From assembly GCA_902634775.1 (NCBI GenBank), contig CACPLG010000004.1, positions 1 to 64,000 on the forward strand: a DNA stretch of 64,000 nt. Reading direction: 5' to 3'. The translations under genes and the position numbers were made by a program. This stretch comes from an uncultured Pelagibacteraceae bacterium (GTDB lineage: Bacteria; Pseudomonadota; Alphaproteobacteria; Pelagibacterales; Pelagibacteraceae). Of this stretch, positions 7,799 through 18,355 are shown piece after piece; positions within the stretch are counted from its first letter, which is position 1, and each line of letters starts with the position of its first letter. The notes under the pieces were generated by a model that made no database searches, was not told the origin of the DNA, and saw only the letters and a program-made list of their open reading frames with translations.

Positions 7799-9867
7799 TT
7801 TGCACTTTCAATATTAGAAAAATTTAAATAATTATTGAACGTTTTACATAACAATTGCATAAGTTCCAAACGATTTTTTTTGATAGCTTCATCTTCATCG
7901 TTGACTATCACATTATCAAAGAAGTTAGAAACATCAGTTTTTGCATCAGCTAAAACCTCTAAAGTTTTTTTGCAATCCTCATGACTACCTAAGCTTGTAA
8001 AATATTTTCTTATTTCTTGTATTTTTTTGTATAGTTTTTTTTCAAAATCATTTTTGAATAAACCTGGATCGGTCGAATTTTCTAATTCAATCTTATTTTT
8101 TGATATCTCGTTTGATAGAATATTGGATGCTCTTTTGTAAGAAAAAATTACATCTTGACCAATATTTTTATCGATTAATTTATTTAAAATAAATGCCTTA
8201 TTATAAATTTTATAAATTTGATCTGCACTATAACTATTTATTGAACATTCTATAATATCCGATCTTACTTTTTTTTCTTTCATATAAAATTTAAGTCTTT
8301 CAGAAAAAAAATTAAACAGATCTTGTTGGACAGTCTTAATATCAAAATCTAAATTTTGTTCAGCAAACAAAACACAAGAATAATTTATTAAATCTTTTAA
8401 TTTAATCTCTAATTTATTTTCTATTATTAGTCTTATAAGACCAATTGCTGACCTTCTTAATGCGAACGGATCCTTTGAACTAGATGGTTTTAAATTTATT
8501 ATAAAAAAGCCAACTAAGGTATCTATTTTATCACTTAAAGCTAAAGTGACTGAGTAAGGTTTTTTTGGTGTCTTTGTCTCTGGGCCTATTGGTAAGTAAT
8601 GTTCACTAATGGCCAAACAAATTTCGTTATCGAAACCTTGTGCTTTAGCAAAGTGGCCACCCATTACACCTTGAAGTTCAGGGAATTCTCCAACTAAATC
8701 AGACACTAGGTCTACTTTGCAAATAGAAGATGCTACTTCAACTTTTTCTTTACTAATTAAAAGTTCATCAGATATTAGCGATCCGAGCTTTCTTAATCTT
8801 TGAGTTTTATCAAAGTAAGTTCCTAATCCTTCAAAATAATTTACGTTTTTTAGATCTGATATTCCTTTAACTAAATTTTTTGTTTTATTTTTATCCCAGA
8901 AAAATTGAGCATCATTTAAACGGGCTTCGACTACTCGCTCATTTCCTAATTTAATTAAACCTTTTGGGTCGTTATTGTCTGCAACCACAAAAAAAACATT
9001 CGTTAAATTTTCTTTATTGTCAAAGGTTGGGAAATACTTTTGATGAACTTCCATAGTTGTGACTAATATTTCTTTAGGAATTTTTAAAAATTTTTTGTCA
9101 AACTTACATTTAATTATATTGGGTTTTTCAACAATATTTGTTACTTCACTTAGTAATTTTTTGTTTGGGGTTAACTTTAACCTATCTAATTTAGTTTTTT
9201 TTAATAATTGATTTTCAATAAATTCCTCTCTTTTATTATGATCCAATATAATACCTTTGCTTTTGAAAAATTCCTTGTAAGTTTTAAAACTCAAAAATTT
9301 ACTTGTTTTTTCCTCAAAGTCTTTGTCCAGATAGGTAAAATTGGACGAATTTAAATGATGATAGTTAAATTCTAAAACTTTATTATCAAAACAAGCAAGG
9401 ATGGATTTTAATGGTCTACCCCAATACAAATCATAATCACCCCATCTCATTGATTTTTTCCAAGAGATTTCATCAAGAATTTTTGGTAAATTTTTTTGCA
9501 AAATAGATTTTGTCTCTACTGTTTGAGCGGGTTTTTTAAAAAAATAAAACTCTCCTTTATCTGTTTTTCTTATAAAGGTTTCTTCTTTAGTTATATTATT
9601 AGACTTTATAAAACCATTTAGCGCTTGTTCAGGCGCATTTACACTTGGACCTCTTATTTCGGCCTCTGTTTTTATAATCTTTTGAGAAATATTTTCGCAA
9701 TAAATAATCAACCTATTTGGAGTTGATAGAATAGAAATACTATCTTTAAATTTGATTTCCTCTTTTTTCAAAAAATCTACAAAATTTTTTTGGATATTGT
9801 CTCTAGCTGTTTTCTGTAAAGTTGCAGGAATTTCTTCGCTAAAAAGTTCTAAAAAAAATTCAGACAT
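7795..9867 (-). CDS. glyS: Glycine-tRNA ligase beta subunit
   Basis: A 690-residue beta subunit of the bacterial alpha2-beta2 glycyl-tRNA synthetase. The start FFLELFSEEIPA is characteristic of the family, as are KSMRWGD, a central HD-like region (VMGGHFAKAQGFDNE) and the DPFALRR motif about two thirds along. It carries the tRNA-binding and anticodon-recognition domains, while catalysis resides mainly in the alpha subunit encoded one base upstream. The stop overlaps the ppdK start by four bases. Confidence 0.95.
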   Translation of the reverse strand: MSEFFLELFSEEIPATLQKTARDNIQKNFVDFLKKEEIKFKDSISILSTPNRLIIYCENISQKIIKTEAEIRGPSVNAPEQALNGFIKSNNITKEETFIRKTDKGEFYFFKKPAQTVETKSILQKNLPKILDEISWKKSMRWGDYDLYWGRPLKSILACFDNKVLEFNYHHLNSSNFTYLDKDFEEKTSKFLSFKTYKEFFKSKGIILDHNKREEFIENQLLKKTKLDRLKLTPNKKLLSEVTNIVEKPNIIKCKFDKKFLKIPKEILVTTMEVHQKYFPTFDNKENLTNVFFVVADNNDPKGLIKLGNERVVEARLNDAQFFWDKNKTKNLVKGISDLKNVNYFEGLGTYFDKTQRLRKLGSLISDELLISKEKVEVASSICKVDLVSDLVGEFPELQGVMGGHFAKAQGFDNEICLAISEHYLPIGPETKTPKKPYSVTLALSDKIDTLVGFFIINLKPSSSKDPFALRRSAIGLIRLIIENKLEIKLKDLINYSCVLFAEQNLDFDIKTVQQDLFNFFSERLKFYMKEKKVRSDIIECSINSYSADQIYKIYNKAFILNKLIDKNIGQDVIFSYKRASNILSNEISKNKIELENSTDPGLFKNDFEKKLYKKIQEIRKYFTSLGSHEDCKKTLEVLADAKTDVSNFFDNVIVNDEDEAIKKNRLELMQLLCKTFNNYLNFSNIESAK

Positions 9868-9868
9868 T

Positions 9869-10744
9869 TTATTTTTGGCTATCTACCCATACTTGACCCA
9901 CGCCTTTGGTCAAATCTCTAATTCTAGCAATAAACTCTGCTCTTTGCGCTACGCTAATCGCACCTCTGGCATCTAAAATATTAAAAACATGACTTGCTTT
10001 TAAACACTGATCATAAGCAGGAAGTGAGAGTTTTTTTTCTAACAAAGATTTGGTTTCTTGTTCCAGCATATCAAAAAATTTAAACAAGTTCTCAACATTT
10101 GCAAAATCAAAATTGTAAGATGAAAATTCTTTTTCAGCTTGTAAAAAAACATCTTTATAAAGAATGCCTTCATCATTCCATACTAAGTCAAATACGTTTT
10201 TTTTCTTTTGGGTAAACATACATAATCGTTCTAAACCATAAGTAAGCTCTACAGAAATAGGTTTACAATCCATCCCAGCCATTTTTTGAAAATAAGTAAA
10301 TTGAGTAATTTCCATACCATCGCACCAAACTTCCCAACCCAGTCCGGCTGCACCCAATGTAGGACTTTCCCAATCATCTTCAACAAATCTAATATCATGA
10401 TCATTATGATTTATTCCAATGGCATTAAGACTGCTTAGATATAATTTTTTAATATTTTTTGGAGACGGTTTTATAATCACTTGGAACTGATAATAATGTT
10501 GAAGTCTATTTGGATTTTCTCCATATCTTCCGTCAGTTGGTCTTCTCGAAGGTTGCACATAAGCTGATCTCCATGGTTTAGATCCTAGGGATCTTAAAGT
10601 AGTTGCGGGGTGAAATGTGCCTGCACCAACTTCTATGTCATATGGTTGTAAAATTACACAACCATTTTTTGCCCAAAATTTCTGCAGATTTGAAATTGTA
10701 TCCTGGAATGTTTGTATTTTTGAATTTTTTTTTTTAGAGGCCAT
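9869..10744 (-). CDS. glyQ: Glycine-tRNA ligase alpha subunit
   Basis: A 291-residue catalytic subunit of glycyl-tRNA synthetase. Very conserved blocks are readable: [42 protein letters not shown] and the class II motif region around [19 protein letters not shown] place the start at the ATG at 10744 (MASKKK), overlapping the sppA stop by 11 bases; a longer frame from 10771 would add nine residues lying wholly inside sppA. Alpha and beta genes are adjacent and probably cotranslated. Confidence 0.95.
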   Translation of the reverse strand: MASKKKNSKIQTFQDTISNLQKFWAKNGCVILQPYDIEVGAGTFHPATTLRSLGSKPWRSAYVQPSRRPTDGRYGENPNRLQHYYQFQVIIKPSPKNIKKLYLSSLNAIGINHNDHDIRFVEDDWESPTLGAAGLGWEVWCDGMEITQFTYFQKMAGMDCKPISVELTYGLERLCMFTQKKKNVFDLVWNDEGILYKDVFLQAEKEFSSYNFDFANVENLFKFFDMLEQETKSLLEKKLSLPAYDQCLKASHVFNILDARGAISVAQRAEFIARIRDLTKGVGQVWVDSQK

Positions 10745-11540
10745 ATCTTTGCCAGATAGATCTTTCTTCAATTACGTTTGCTATCTTATCGATTTGATTC
10801 TCTGATGAAATCCTTTTTGCTAACCATCCTTTACTTTTTTCAAACTTTTTAATAATGACATCGTCACCAAACTTATCTTTTAAAATTTGATTTGCATTCC
10901 CTATACCGTCAATTAAGCCAAGTTCTTTTGATTTAGACCCGGACCAAAACTCTCCTGAAAATAATTCTATTCCTTTATCTTTTTTAAGTTTTGTACCTCT
11001 GCTTGTCTCTACTACGTTTATGAAATCTTTGTGCAAATCAAGTTGAATATTTTTTAATCTATTAATATCTTCTTCTTTCGCATCCACAAAAGGATCCAAA
11101 GTACTTTTGTTTTTTCCTGCGGTATAAACTCTTCTTTCTACACCCACCTTTTGAATAAGATCCTTGAAACCAAAAGAAGCATAAATAACACCAATTGAAC
11201 CAACAATTGAACTTGAATTAGCATAAATCTCATCTCCAGCACATGCAATCAAGTAACCCCCCGAAGCAGCAACATCTTCTGCGAAAACAATTACCTTTTT
11301 TTTATTTTTTTTGGCCTGAGCTCTAATGAAGTCGTATATTAAATGAGATTGGACTGGTGAACCGCCTGGAGAATTAATCGATACAGCAACTGCTAGAGAT
11401 TTTTTTATAGAAAATGCTTTTTTTATTAATTCCTCTTGGCCGGCAAAATCAATTCCTTGCTTAAATCTTCCAGCGTTTCCAATAACACCAGTTAATCTTA
11501 TGTGGGGAACAATTTTTTTTTTTTTGAAAAAAGATAACAT
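10734..11540 (-). CDS. sppA: S49-family serine peptidase (SppA/SohB-like signal peptide peptidase)
   Basis: A 268-residue S49 peptidase of the short, single-domain type. The oxyanion strand SINSPGGSP (about 54-62), the nucleophile Ser93 in AASGGYLIA and a catalytic Lys around 143-145 (AGKNKS) form the expected Ser-Lys dyad. Family members cut left-over signal peptides or small membrane proteins at the inner membrane. The N-terminus is short and basic without a clear transmembrane helix, so membrane attachment is uncertain. It is the first gene of the minus-strand unit leading to glyQ, glyS and ppdK. Confidence 0.88.
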   Translation of the reverse strand: MLSFFKKKKIVPHIRLTGVIGNAGRFKQGIDFAGQEELIKKAFSIKKSLAVAVSINSPGGSPVQSHLIYDFIRAQAKKNKKKVIVFAEDVAASGGYLIACAGDEIYANSSSIVGSIGVIYASFGFKDLIQKVGVERRVYTAGKNKSTLDPFVDAKEEDINRLKNIQLDLHKDFINVVETSRGTKLKKDKGIELFSGEFWSGSKSKELGLIDGIGNANQILKDKFGDDVIIKKFEKSKGWLAKRISSENQIDKIANVIEERSIWQRYGL

Positions 11541-11651
11541 GAAGTATGCTTACAGAATTTTTAGATTAATATAAAGTCTACTAATAGTTGAAGTTTTAGG
11601 TGCGTCAATTGATAAGTATAAAATATCTCCAATTATATTAGTTTCTTAGTA

Positions 11652-12665
11652 ATGGGTTCAGTAATTCAACTAAAAAATAAAGTTAATAACGCTTACCTGG
11701 ATTTAAAAAATTCAGTCGATGATAAAATTATTTTAGTAGAAGAAAAGATAAAGAATAAACTTATTAGTGATGTGTCTTTAGTAGAAAAGATGACTAGTTA
11801 TAATTTAGAAACTGGTGGAAAAAAATTAAGAGCCATGTTGACTTTAAGTAGTTCAAAACTATGTGGGTACTTAAAAGGTGGTCGAGATATAAATTTGGCT
11901 GCATGTGTAGAATTAATTCACGCTGCAACATTGATGCACGACGATGTTCTCGATAATGGTGAGATAAGAAGAGGCAAAAAAACAATAAATTCCATTTGGG
12001 GAAATCACGCATCAATCTTAGTTGGCGATTATCTTCTAAGTAGATGTTTTGAAATGATGGTAGAAGACGGAAATTTGGAGGTTTTAAAGTTATTATCAAC
12101 GACTTCTGCAAAAATAGCTCAAGGTGAAGTTTTACAACTTCAACACAAATCAGAAATTGATACAGTCGAAGAAACATACTTAAAGATTATCACCTTCAAA
12201 ACTGCAGCGCTATTTTCTGCTGCATGCAAGGTTGGAGCGATATTAGGTAATAAAGATGAAAAGGTAAAAGAAGCATTATCTTCTTATGGAAAAAATCTTG
12301 GAGTAACTTTTCAGATAGCCGATGATACATTAGATTATAATTCTGATCTGAAAAAATTTGGAAAAACAATTGGAAAAGATTTTTATGAGGGTAAAATCAC
12401 TTTGCCTATAATTATTTTAAATCAGCAATGTAAAAGTGGTGAAAGAGATATACTTAAAGAATTTTTTTCCAAAAGAGAAAGAACTGAAAACGACCTAAAG
12501 TACACATTAGACATTATAAAAAAATATGACATTATTAAACAATGTTACAAAAAAGCTGATCATTTTATTTCCTTAGCATCAAGCTCTTTAAATGTCTTTG
12601 AAAGTTCTGAGCAAAAAAATATTCTAAAAAATTTGACGTCTTTTAGTATTGAAAGATCTTTTTAA
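11652..12665 (+). CDS. ispB: Long-chain trans-polyprenyl diphosphate synthase (octaprenyl/decaprenyl type)
   Basis: A 337-residue trans-prenyltransferase. The first aspartate-rich motif HDDVLDNGEIRRG and the second QIADDTLDY are intact, separated by the usual spacing, and GGKKLRAML precedes them. No bulky residue pair typical of short-chain FPP synthases is obvious before the first motif, and a second, shorter prenyl synthase (ispA) is present 4 kb away, so this one most likely makes the quinone side chain. A possible promoter is TTGATA at 11609-11614 with an A/T-rich -10 near 11632-11639. The TAA overlaps the pdxH stop in a shared TTAA. Confidence 0.88.
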   Translation: MGSVIQLKNKVNNAYLDLKNSVDDKIILVEEKIKNKLISDVSLVEKMTSYNLETGGKKLRAMLTLSSSKLCGYLKGGRDINLAACVELIHAATLMHDDVLDNGEIRRGKKTINSIWGNHASILVGDYLLSRCFEMMVEDGNLEVLKLLSTTSAKIAQGEVLQLQHKSEIDTVEETYLKIITFKTAALFSAACKVGAILGNKDEKVKEALSSYGKNLGVTFQIADDTLDYNSDLKKFGKTIGKDFYEGKITLPIIILNQQCKSGERDILKEFFSKRERTENDLKYTLDIIKKYDIIKQCYKKADHFISLASSSLNVFESSEQKNILKNLTSFSIERSF

Positions 12666-13288
12666 GGATTTAATAAAAATCTTTTCCAGCCTTTTCCATT
12701 GTTCTTAACGTATTTCAATCTTTCATGAATTCTATTATCTCCATCACGCCAAAACTCAATTTCTTCAGGTACCAATCTCCATCCAGACCAATTAGGTGGT
12801 CTTGGAACTTTTTTTTCATCATGAAACTTTTTTTTGAATTTTTCAATTGAGTCATCAAGTGACTTTCTGCTTTCTAAAACTTCACTTTGATTTGAGGCCC
12901 ACGCTCCTATTCTGCTCCCATATGCTCTTGAATTATAATATTCATCGGCTTCTTTGTCAGAAACTTGAACAACATTACCATAAATCCTTATTTGTCTTAA
13001 AAGACTTTTCCAATGAAAACACATTGATGCTTTAGGATTTTCTTTGAGATCCTTGCCTTTAGAACTATTGAAGTTTGTGTAAAAAGTAAAACCATCATCA
13101 CTAAAGCCTTTTAATAGAACCATTCTCACTTTAGGTCTCCCGCTTTTGTCAGCTGTTGCTAATGATAATGCATTTGGATCATTAGGTTCGGTGGTTTCAG
13201 CCTTTTTAAACCATTCTTTGAAGAGATTTACTGGGTTATCCTCATCTTTAAAACAAATATCTAGTCCAAGTGAATTTTTTTCATTCAT
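12662..13288 (-). CDS. pdxH: Pyridoxamine/pyridoxine 5'-phosphate oxidase
   Basis: A 208-residue FMN enzyme that forms pyridoxal 5'-phosphate. Motifs include LATADKSGRPKVRMVLLKGF for FMN binding, FYTNFNSSKGKDL, and the C-terminal RPPNWSGWRLVP and FWRDGDNRIHER that contact FMN and substrate. I choose ATG 13288 (MNEKNS); the frame extends 13 codons upstream to 13327, but that would overlap the divergent aroC start. Only 32 bases separate the two divergent starts. Confidence 0.93.
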   Translation of the reverse strand: MNEKNSLGLDICFKDEDNPVNLFKEWFKKAETTEPNDPNALSLATADKSGRPKVRMVLLKGFSDDGFTFYTNFNSSKGKDLKENPKASMCFHWKSLLRQIRIYGNVVQVSDKEADEYYNSRAYGSRIGAWASNQSEVLESRKSLDDSIEKFKKKFHDEKKVPRPPNWSGWRLVPEEIEFWRDGDNRIHERLKYVKNNGKGWKRFLLNP

Positions 13289-13320
13289 AATTTTAACAAA
13301 ATAATTTATATAATAGAATA

Positions 13321-14406
13321 ATGTCATTTAATACATTTGGAAAGTTATTTCGTTTCACTACTTGGGGAGAATCTCATGGACCAGCTATTGGATGTGTAGT
13401 TGATGGATGTCCTCCGAGAATAAAAATATCTGAAAAAGACATACAAAAAGAACTAAATAAGAGAAAACCTGGTCAATCTAAATTTACTACTCAAAGAAAA
13501 GAAGATGATAAAGTTGAAATCTTGTCAGGAGTATTTAATGGTGAGACAACTGGTACACCAATATTAATGATTATTTACAATAAGGATATGAAATCAAGAG
13601 ACTATGAGACTATCAAAAATAAATTCCGTCCTGGACACGCTGATCTAACTTATTTTAAAAAATACGGCATAAGAGACTTCAGAGGAGGTGGTAGGCAATC
13701 AGCGAGAGAGACTGCAGCTAGAGTAGCTGCGGGTGCAATTGCAAAAAAAGTTTTAGAAAAAAAAATTGGGAAAAAATATTACGTTAGAGGTGCGGTTATC
13801 CAACTTGGAATTTTGGGTTGTGATGTATCTGCATGGAACAATAAATTTATAGAAAAAAATCCATTTTTCTGTCCTGATAAAAAAGTTTTAAAATTGTGGG
13901 AAAAATATTTACTAGCAATTAGAAAGTCTGGTTCATCTTGTGGTGCAGTCATAGAACTAAGAGCTAACGGGGTGCCATCTGGCCTAGGTGCGCCTATTTA
14001 CTCAAAATTAGATATGGATTTAGCTTCAGCTATGATGAGCATCAATGCTGTAAAGGGAGTCAATATTGGAACTGGAATGGATGTTGCGCAATTAACAGGT
14101 GAACAGAATTCTGATGAGATAAGACAAAAAGGGAATAAAACGGTTTTCAAATCTAACAATGCGGGGGGAATTCTTGGTGGCATTTCAAGTGGTCAACAAA
14201 TAAAAGTATCTTTTGCAGTGAAACCCACATCTTCCATACTTAATTCAAGAAAAACTATTGATAAATTTGGAAAAAATACAAATATTTCAGTCCGAGGTCG
14301 TCATGATCCTTGTGTTGGAATTAGAGCAGTCCCCATAGGTGAAGCGATGATGCATTGTGTTTTATTGGATCATTTTTTGATGCACAAAGCCCAGTGTGAA
14401 TCTTAA
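13321..14406 (+). CDS. aroC: Chorismate synthase
   Basis: A 361-residue chorismate synthase, which eliminates phosphate from EPSP using reduced FMN at the end of the shikimate pathway. The family blocks [32 protein letters not shown], the Arg-rich [19 protein letters not shown] and the C-terminal [15 protein letters not shown] are all present. Length is normal. The stop TAA shares a TTAA with the converging dxs gene. Confidence 0.97.
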   Translation: MSFNTFGKLFRFTTWGESHGPAIGCVVDGCPPRIKISEKDIQKELNKRKPGQSKFTTQRKEDDKVEILSGVFNGETTGTPILMIIYNKDMKSRDYETIKNKFRPGHADLTYFKKYGIRDFRGGGRQSARETAARVAAGAIAKKVLEKKIGKKYYVRGAVIQLGILGCDVSAWNNKFIEKNPFFCPDKKVLKLWEKYLLAIRKSGSSCGAVIELRANGVPSGLGAPIYSKLDMDLASAMMSINAVKGVNIGTGMDVAQLTGEQNSDEIRQKGNKTVFKSNNAGGILGGISSGQQIKVSFAVKPTSSILNSRKTIDKFGKNTNISVRGRHDPCVGIRAVPIGEAMMHCVLLDHFLMHKAQCES

Positions 14407-16310
14407 TTTTTTTTCTGAACAACAACTTTAGAGTCTAAAACTTCATAAACTTTTTCCTCAATAGCTTTGCTATTCAAGCCAGCAATCTGATACATAAGAT
14501 CAGGTTTATCTTGATCAATAAAGTTGTCAGGAAAAGTCATCGACCTAAATTTAATTTTTTCTAATAAGCCTTTTTCTGATAAAAATTTACTTAAATGAGA
14601 TCCAAACCCTCCAATTGATCCCTCTTCAATTGAAATAATAATTTCATGATTTTTTGCTGTGTTCCACATTAAATTTTCATCTAAAGGTTTACAAAATCTT
14701 GCATCAATTAAAGTAAGATTTAAACCTTTTTTTTCTAGATTGTTTAACGCTTTTTGACATTCTTGCAAACGAGCACCAAAATTAATTAAAGCAATCTCTT
14801 TACCTTCTTTAATAACCCTGCCTTTACCAATTTCAATTTTTTCATTAATTTCAGGAAGTTTAATACCAATACCACTTCCACGAGGATATCTAAAAGCTGA
14901 AGGTTTGTCATTTATATCAACTGAGGTGTTGATCATTTTCACTAATTCCGACTCGTCGCTTGGTGCCATGACAACAAAATTAGGTAAAGTTGATAGGTAA
15001 GTTATATCAAAAGATCCAGCATGTGTAGGACCATCTGCACCAACAAGACCTGCGCGATCTATAGCAAATCTGACAGGTAAACTTTGAATTGCAACATCAT
15101 GTACTACTTGATCATAAGCTCTTTGTAAAAAGGTAGAGTAAATTGCTGCATAAGGCTTATATCCTTCTGTAGCTAAACCAGCAGAAAATGTCACTGCGTG
15201 TTGCTCTGCAATACCAACATCAAACATTCTGTTTGGAAACTTTTTTGCAAACAAATCCATTCCAGTGCCAGATGGCATTGCAGCAGTGATACCAATTATT
15301 TTGCTATCTCTTTCAGCATGTTTAATTAATGTGTTTGCAAAAACACTAGTATATGATGGGATTTTAGAACTTGATTTCTCTTGAACTCCAGTTTGTATAT
15401 TAAATTTTGAAACACCGTGGTATTTATCTTTTGAGTTTTCTGCAAATTGATAACCTTTTCCTTTTTCAGTCTTGATATGTATCATTATTGGACCTTCAAA
15501 ATTAGTATCTTTTGCATTTTTTAAAACTGATACAAGCGTATCTATGTCATGTCCATCTATCGGCCCAACATAATAAAAACCTAATGAATTAAAAAGTGTT
15601 CCACCAGTTACTGCTGACCTCAAGAAATCCTCTGCTTTTCCCGCCTTTTTTGAAAACCTTTTTGAAAAAGCAGAAATAATTAATTTAAATGTTTCTCTTA
15701 AACTAAAATATATTTTTCCGGTTAATAATTTTGCTAAATAACTTCTCATTGCTCCTACAGGTTCTGCAATTGACATATCGTTATCATTTAAAATTACTAT
15801 CATCTTAGTTTTCGATGAACCTGCATTGTTCATTGCCTCATAGGCCATTCCAGCACTGATTGCTCCATCACCAATTACTGCAACAACATTTTCTGATTTT
15901 TTTGAAAGTTTATTTGCAGTAGCAATACCCAAAGCTGCAGAAATTGATGTTGAGCTATGTGCTGCACCGAATGGATCATATTCACTTTCAGATCTTTTTG
16001 TGAAACCAGATAATCCATTTCCTTGTCTTAATGTTTTAATCCTATTTTTACGTCCTGTTAAAATTTTGTGTGGATACGATTGATGACCTACATCCCAGAC
16101 TATCTTATCATTTGGTGTATCGAAAACATAATGCAAGGCTACAGTCAACTCGACAACACCTAATCCTGCGCCTAAATGACCACCTGTAAATGAAACAGCC
16201 TCTATCAATTCTTCTCTTAACTCCTTTGACAAAGTAATCAATTCAGAGGACTTAAGATTTTTAATATCTGATGGAAAATTTACATTATCTAAAAATTTAT
16301 ATTTTGTCAT
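14403..16310 (-). CDS. dxs: 1-deoxy-D-xylulose-5-phosphate synthase
   Basis: A 635-residue thiamine-diphosphate enzyme that joins pyruvate and glyceraldehyde 3-phosphate in the first step of the MEP isoprenoid pathway. The N-terminal [22 protein letters not shown], the ThDP motif [18 protein letters not shown] and the pyrimidine-domain stretch [18 protein letters not shown] with [13 protein letters not shown] identify it. Its start overlaps the ispA stop by four bases, and xseB-ispA-dxs is a common alphaproteobacterial order. Products feed IspA and the long-chain synthase at 11.7 kb. Confidence 0.97.
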   Translation of the reverse strand: MTKYKFLDNVNFPSDIKNLKSSELITLSKELREELIEAVSFTGGHLGAGLGVVELTVALHYVFDTPNDKIVWDVGHQSYPHKILTGRKNRIKTLRQGNGLSGFTKRSESEYDPFGAAHSSTSISAALGIATANKLSKKSENVVAVIGDGAISAGMAYEAMNNAGSSKTKMIVILNDNDMSIAEPVGAMRSYLAKLLTGKIYFSLRETFKLIISAFSKRFSKKAGKAEDFLRSAVTGGTLFNSLGFYYVGPIDGHDIDTLVSVLKNAKDTNFEGPIMIHIKTEKGKGYQFAENSKDKYHGVSKFNIQTGVQEKSSSKIPSYTSVFANTLIKHAERDSKIIGITAAMPSGTGMDLFAKKFPNRMFDVGIAEQHAVTFSAGLATEGYKPYAAIYSTFLQRAYDQVVHDVAIQSLPVRFAIDRAGLVGADGPTHAGSFDITYLSTLPNFVVMAPSDESELVKMINTSVDINDKPSAFRYPRGSGIGIKLPEINEKIEIGKGRVIKEGKEIALINFGARLQECQKALNNLEKKGLNLTLIDARFCKPLDENLMWNTAKNHEIIISIEEGSIGGFGSHLSKFLSEKGLLEKIKFRSMTFPDNFIDQDKPDLMYQIAGLNSKAIEEKVYEVLDSKVVVQKKN

Positions 16311-17170
16311 TTTTTTCTATTTACCACAAACTCTACAGTTTCAATCAAATCTTTACTTTTATACTTACTTAAAGAAGAAATTATTCTATTTTTTAAATAA
16401 GAAGAATATTTAACAGCATTTTTATACCCGAGTAAACTTATTAAAGTCGCCTTGCCCTTTTTTTTGTCTTTTCCAGTTTTTTTTCCAATCTTTTTCTCAC
16501 TTCCACTGTAATCTAGAAAATCATCAATAATTTGAAACAAAAGTCCAATATCTAAACCTATTTTTTTAAATTGATTTATCTTCCCAAACTTATTGGCAAT
16601 AATCAACGGCGCTATAGTGGAAAATGAAAAAAGTTTACCAGTTTTATTAAGCTGCATAGCTATAATTTTTCCTTTACTTACTCTTTTTTTTTCAAAATTA
16701 AGATCTAAATATTGGCCCCCTGCAATTCCTAAATGGCCTGAAGTGTTTGAGAGTAAATTTATTAATTTACTTTTTTTATTTTCACTAATCTTAAAGCTTT
16801 TTTCGCTTAAAATTTCAAAGGCTAAGGTAAGCAGTGAATTTCCAGCGAGGACTGCTGTTGCTTCACCAAATTTTTTGTGCGTGCTTAACTTTCCCCTTCT
16901 TAAATCATCATTATCCATACATGGCAAATCATCGTGTATAAGTGAATATGCATGAATACATTCCACTGCAGCTCCTACTCTTACTAAATGATAATAAGGA
17001 ACTGAAAAGATTTTTCCTACATCAATGATAATCTTTGATCTTATTTTTTTTCCACCAGGAAATAAACCATAGTTCATTGAAGTGATTAATTCAGTTCTTC
17101 TCTGTTTTTTTAAAAAATTCTTGAGAAATTTATTAATATCTCTTCCTGTTTTATTAAGTTTTTTTTCCAT
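16307..17170 (-). CDS. ispA: Geranyl/farnesyl diphosphate synthase
   Basis: A 287-residue short-chain trans-prenyltransferase. First motif [18 protein letters not shown] and second [11 protein letters not shown] hold the Mg-binding aspartates, and GGKKIRSKI carries the substrate-binding lysine and arginine. The CPMDND-like insertion of two residues in the first motif is typical of bacterial farnesyl diphosphate synthases. Lysine-rich stretches such as [13 protein letters not shown] reflect the A-rich codon bias. It overlaps xseB by 17 bases upstream and dxs by four downstream, so the three are one unit. Confidence 0.93.
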   Translation of the reverse strand: MEKKLNKTGRDINKFLKNFLKKQRRTELITSMNYGLFPGGKKIRSKIIIDVGKIFSVPYYHLVRVGAAVECIHAYSLIHDDLPCMDNDDLRRGKLSTHKKFGEATAVLAGNSLLTLAFEILSEKSFKISENKKSKLINLLSNTSGHLGIAGGQYLDLNFEKKRVSKGKIIAMQLNKTGKLFSFSTIAPLIIANKFGKINQFKKIGLDIGLLFQIIDDFLDYSGSEKKIGKKTGKDKKKGKATLISLLGYKNAVKYSSYLKNRIISSLSKYKSKDLIETVEFVVNRKK

Positions 17171-17402
17171 TTTTTTTTAGAATTTGTTTTATTTTTAGTT
17201 TGTTTTTCTCAGATATTTCTCTTGAAGTATTTTGAAACTTTTTTTCAATGAATTTATTTAATTTAAATATTTCTAGATAATCCTCTTCGGATTGATTTGA
17301 AGCTTTATTTTTTTCAATTTTTTCAACCAAATTATTAAGAATTTCTTTAAGTTCATCTAAGGATTTAGACTCAATATCATCTGGTAAATTTTTTTGTTTC
17401 AT
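17154..17402 (-). CDS. xseB: Exodeoxyribonuclease VII small subunit
   Basis: An 82-residue, highly charged helical protein. The conserved start IESKSLDELKEILNNLVEKIE, followed by a SEEDYLEIFKLNKFIEKKF helix, matches XseB, which binds several copies to the XseA nuclease. Position directly upstream of ispA-dxs is the standard gene order and supports the call. xseA is not in this window. Its start is 20 bases from the divergent tsaC start. Confidence 0.85.
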   Translation of the reverse strand: MKQKNLPDDIESKSLDELKEILNNLVEKIEKNKASNQSEEDYLEIFKLNKFIEKKFQNTSREISEKNKLKIKQILKKNGKKT

Positions 17403-17422
17403 ATATTAGTTTGTATTATTAC

Positions 17423-18355
17423 ATGAATTATAATCTTTCAAATATTAAAAAAGCTAAATATTATTTAGATAAAAGGGAATGTATTGGGTTCCCGACTGAA
17501 ACTGTTTATGGTTTAGCGGCTAATGCTTATTCAAAAAAGGCAACCTTAAAAATATTTAAACTTAAAAAAAGAAATAAAAGAAATCCACTCATAGTGCATT
17601 ATTGTAGCTTAAAGATGCTTGATAAAGACTGTATAATTAATGAAGAATTCTTAAAGTTATATAAAGAATATTGTCCTGGACCTATTACATTTGTTTTAAA
17701 ATTAAAAAAAAATAGCAATATTTCAAAAATCGTAACTAATAATCAAAAAACTCTAGCTGTAAGGTTTCCTAGTCATAATTTGGCTATTAAACTTTTAAAA
17801 ATATTAAAATATCCTCTGGCGGCACCAAGTGCAAACATATCTTCAAAAATCAGTCCTGTAACAAAAGAAGATGTAAAAGATGAATTTGGAGAAAGAATTA
17901 AATTTATTCTAGATGGTGGTAGATCTAAAATTGGATTAGAATCCACTATAGTTAGTTTATTGGGAAAGCCAAAAATACTAAGGCTAGGAGGAATAGAAAG
18001 AAAAAAAATTAACAAAATTTTAAGAAAAAAAATACTATATAAAAAAAATGATAAAACAATTGTTGTCCCGGGACAATCAAGTTTACATTATTCGCCTGGG
18101 ATACCTATAAGGCTAAATAAAAAAAAACCAAATGAAAATGAAGCTTTTATTTTAATTAAAAAAAGAAAAAAAACTTCAAAAAATTATTATTATTTAAGTA
18201 AAAAAAAAGATTTAAAAGAAGCTGCAAAAAATTTGTATAAAATTTTAAGAAATATTAAAAATAAAGATTATAAGAGTATTGCTGTAGAAAAAATTCCTAA
18301 TTATGGGTTTGGGGAAGCAATCAATGAAAGACTTAAAAGGGCTTCAGCAAAGTAA
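17423..18355 (+). CDS. tsaC: Threonylcarbamoyl-AMP synthase (Sua5/YwlC type)
   Basis: A 310-residue Sua5-type enzyme that makes the threonylcarbamoyl adenylate used for the t6A37 tRNA modification. The YrdC domain shows FPTETVYGLAANA, KKRNKRNPLIVH, and the later APSANISSKISPV and LDGGRSKIGLESTIV. A C-terminal Sua5 domain of about 100 lysine-rich residues follows PGQSSLHYSPG. I use the ATG at 17423 and not the TTG four codons earlier. The stop overlaps the next ATG (TAATG), suggesting linkage with the ABC genes. Confidence 0.9.
   Translation: MNYNLSNIKKAKYYLDKRECIGFPTETVYGLAANAYSKKATLKIFKLKKRNKRNPLIVHYCSLKMLDKDCIINEEFLKLYKEYCPGPITFVLKLKKNSNISKIVTNNQKTLAVRFPSHNLAIKLLKILKYPLAAPSANISSKISPVTKEDVKDEFGERIKFILDGGRSKIGLESTIVSLLGKPKILRLGGIERKKINKILRKKILYKKNDKTIVVPGQSSLHYSPGIPIRLNKKKPNENEAFILIKKRKKTSKNYYYLSKKKDLKEAAKNLYKILRNIKNKDYKSIAVEKIPNYGFGEAINERLKRASAK

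Noticed and set aside
11794-12177. 127-codon minus-strand frame inside the polyprenyl synthase gene.
   Set aside because: The plus strand encodes both aspartate-rich motifs without interruption; the antisense frame has no family features.
17411-17422. TTG 17411 as the tsaC start.
   Set aside because: ATG 17423 lies four codons downstream, and the extra residues YYY are not family-like.
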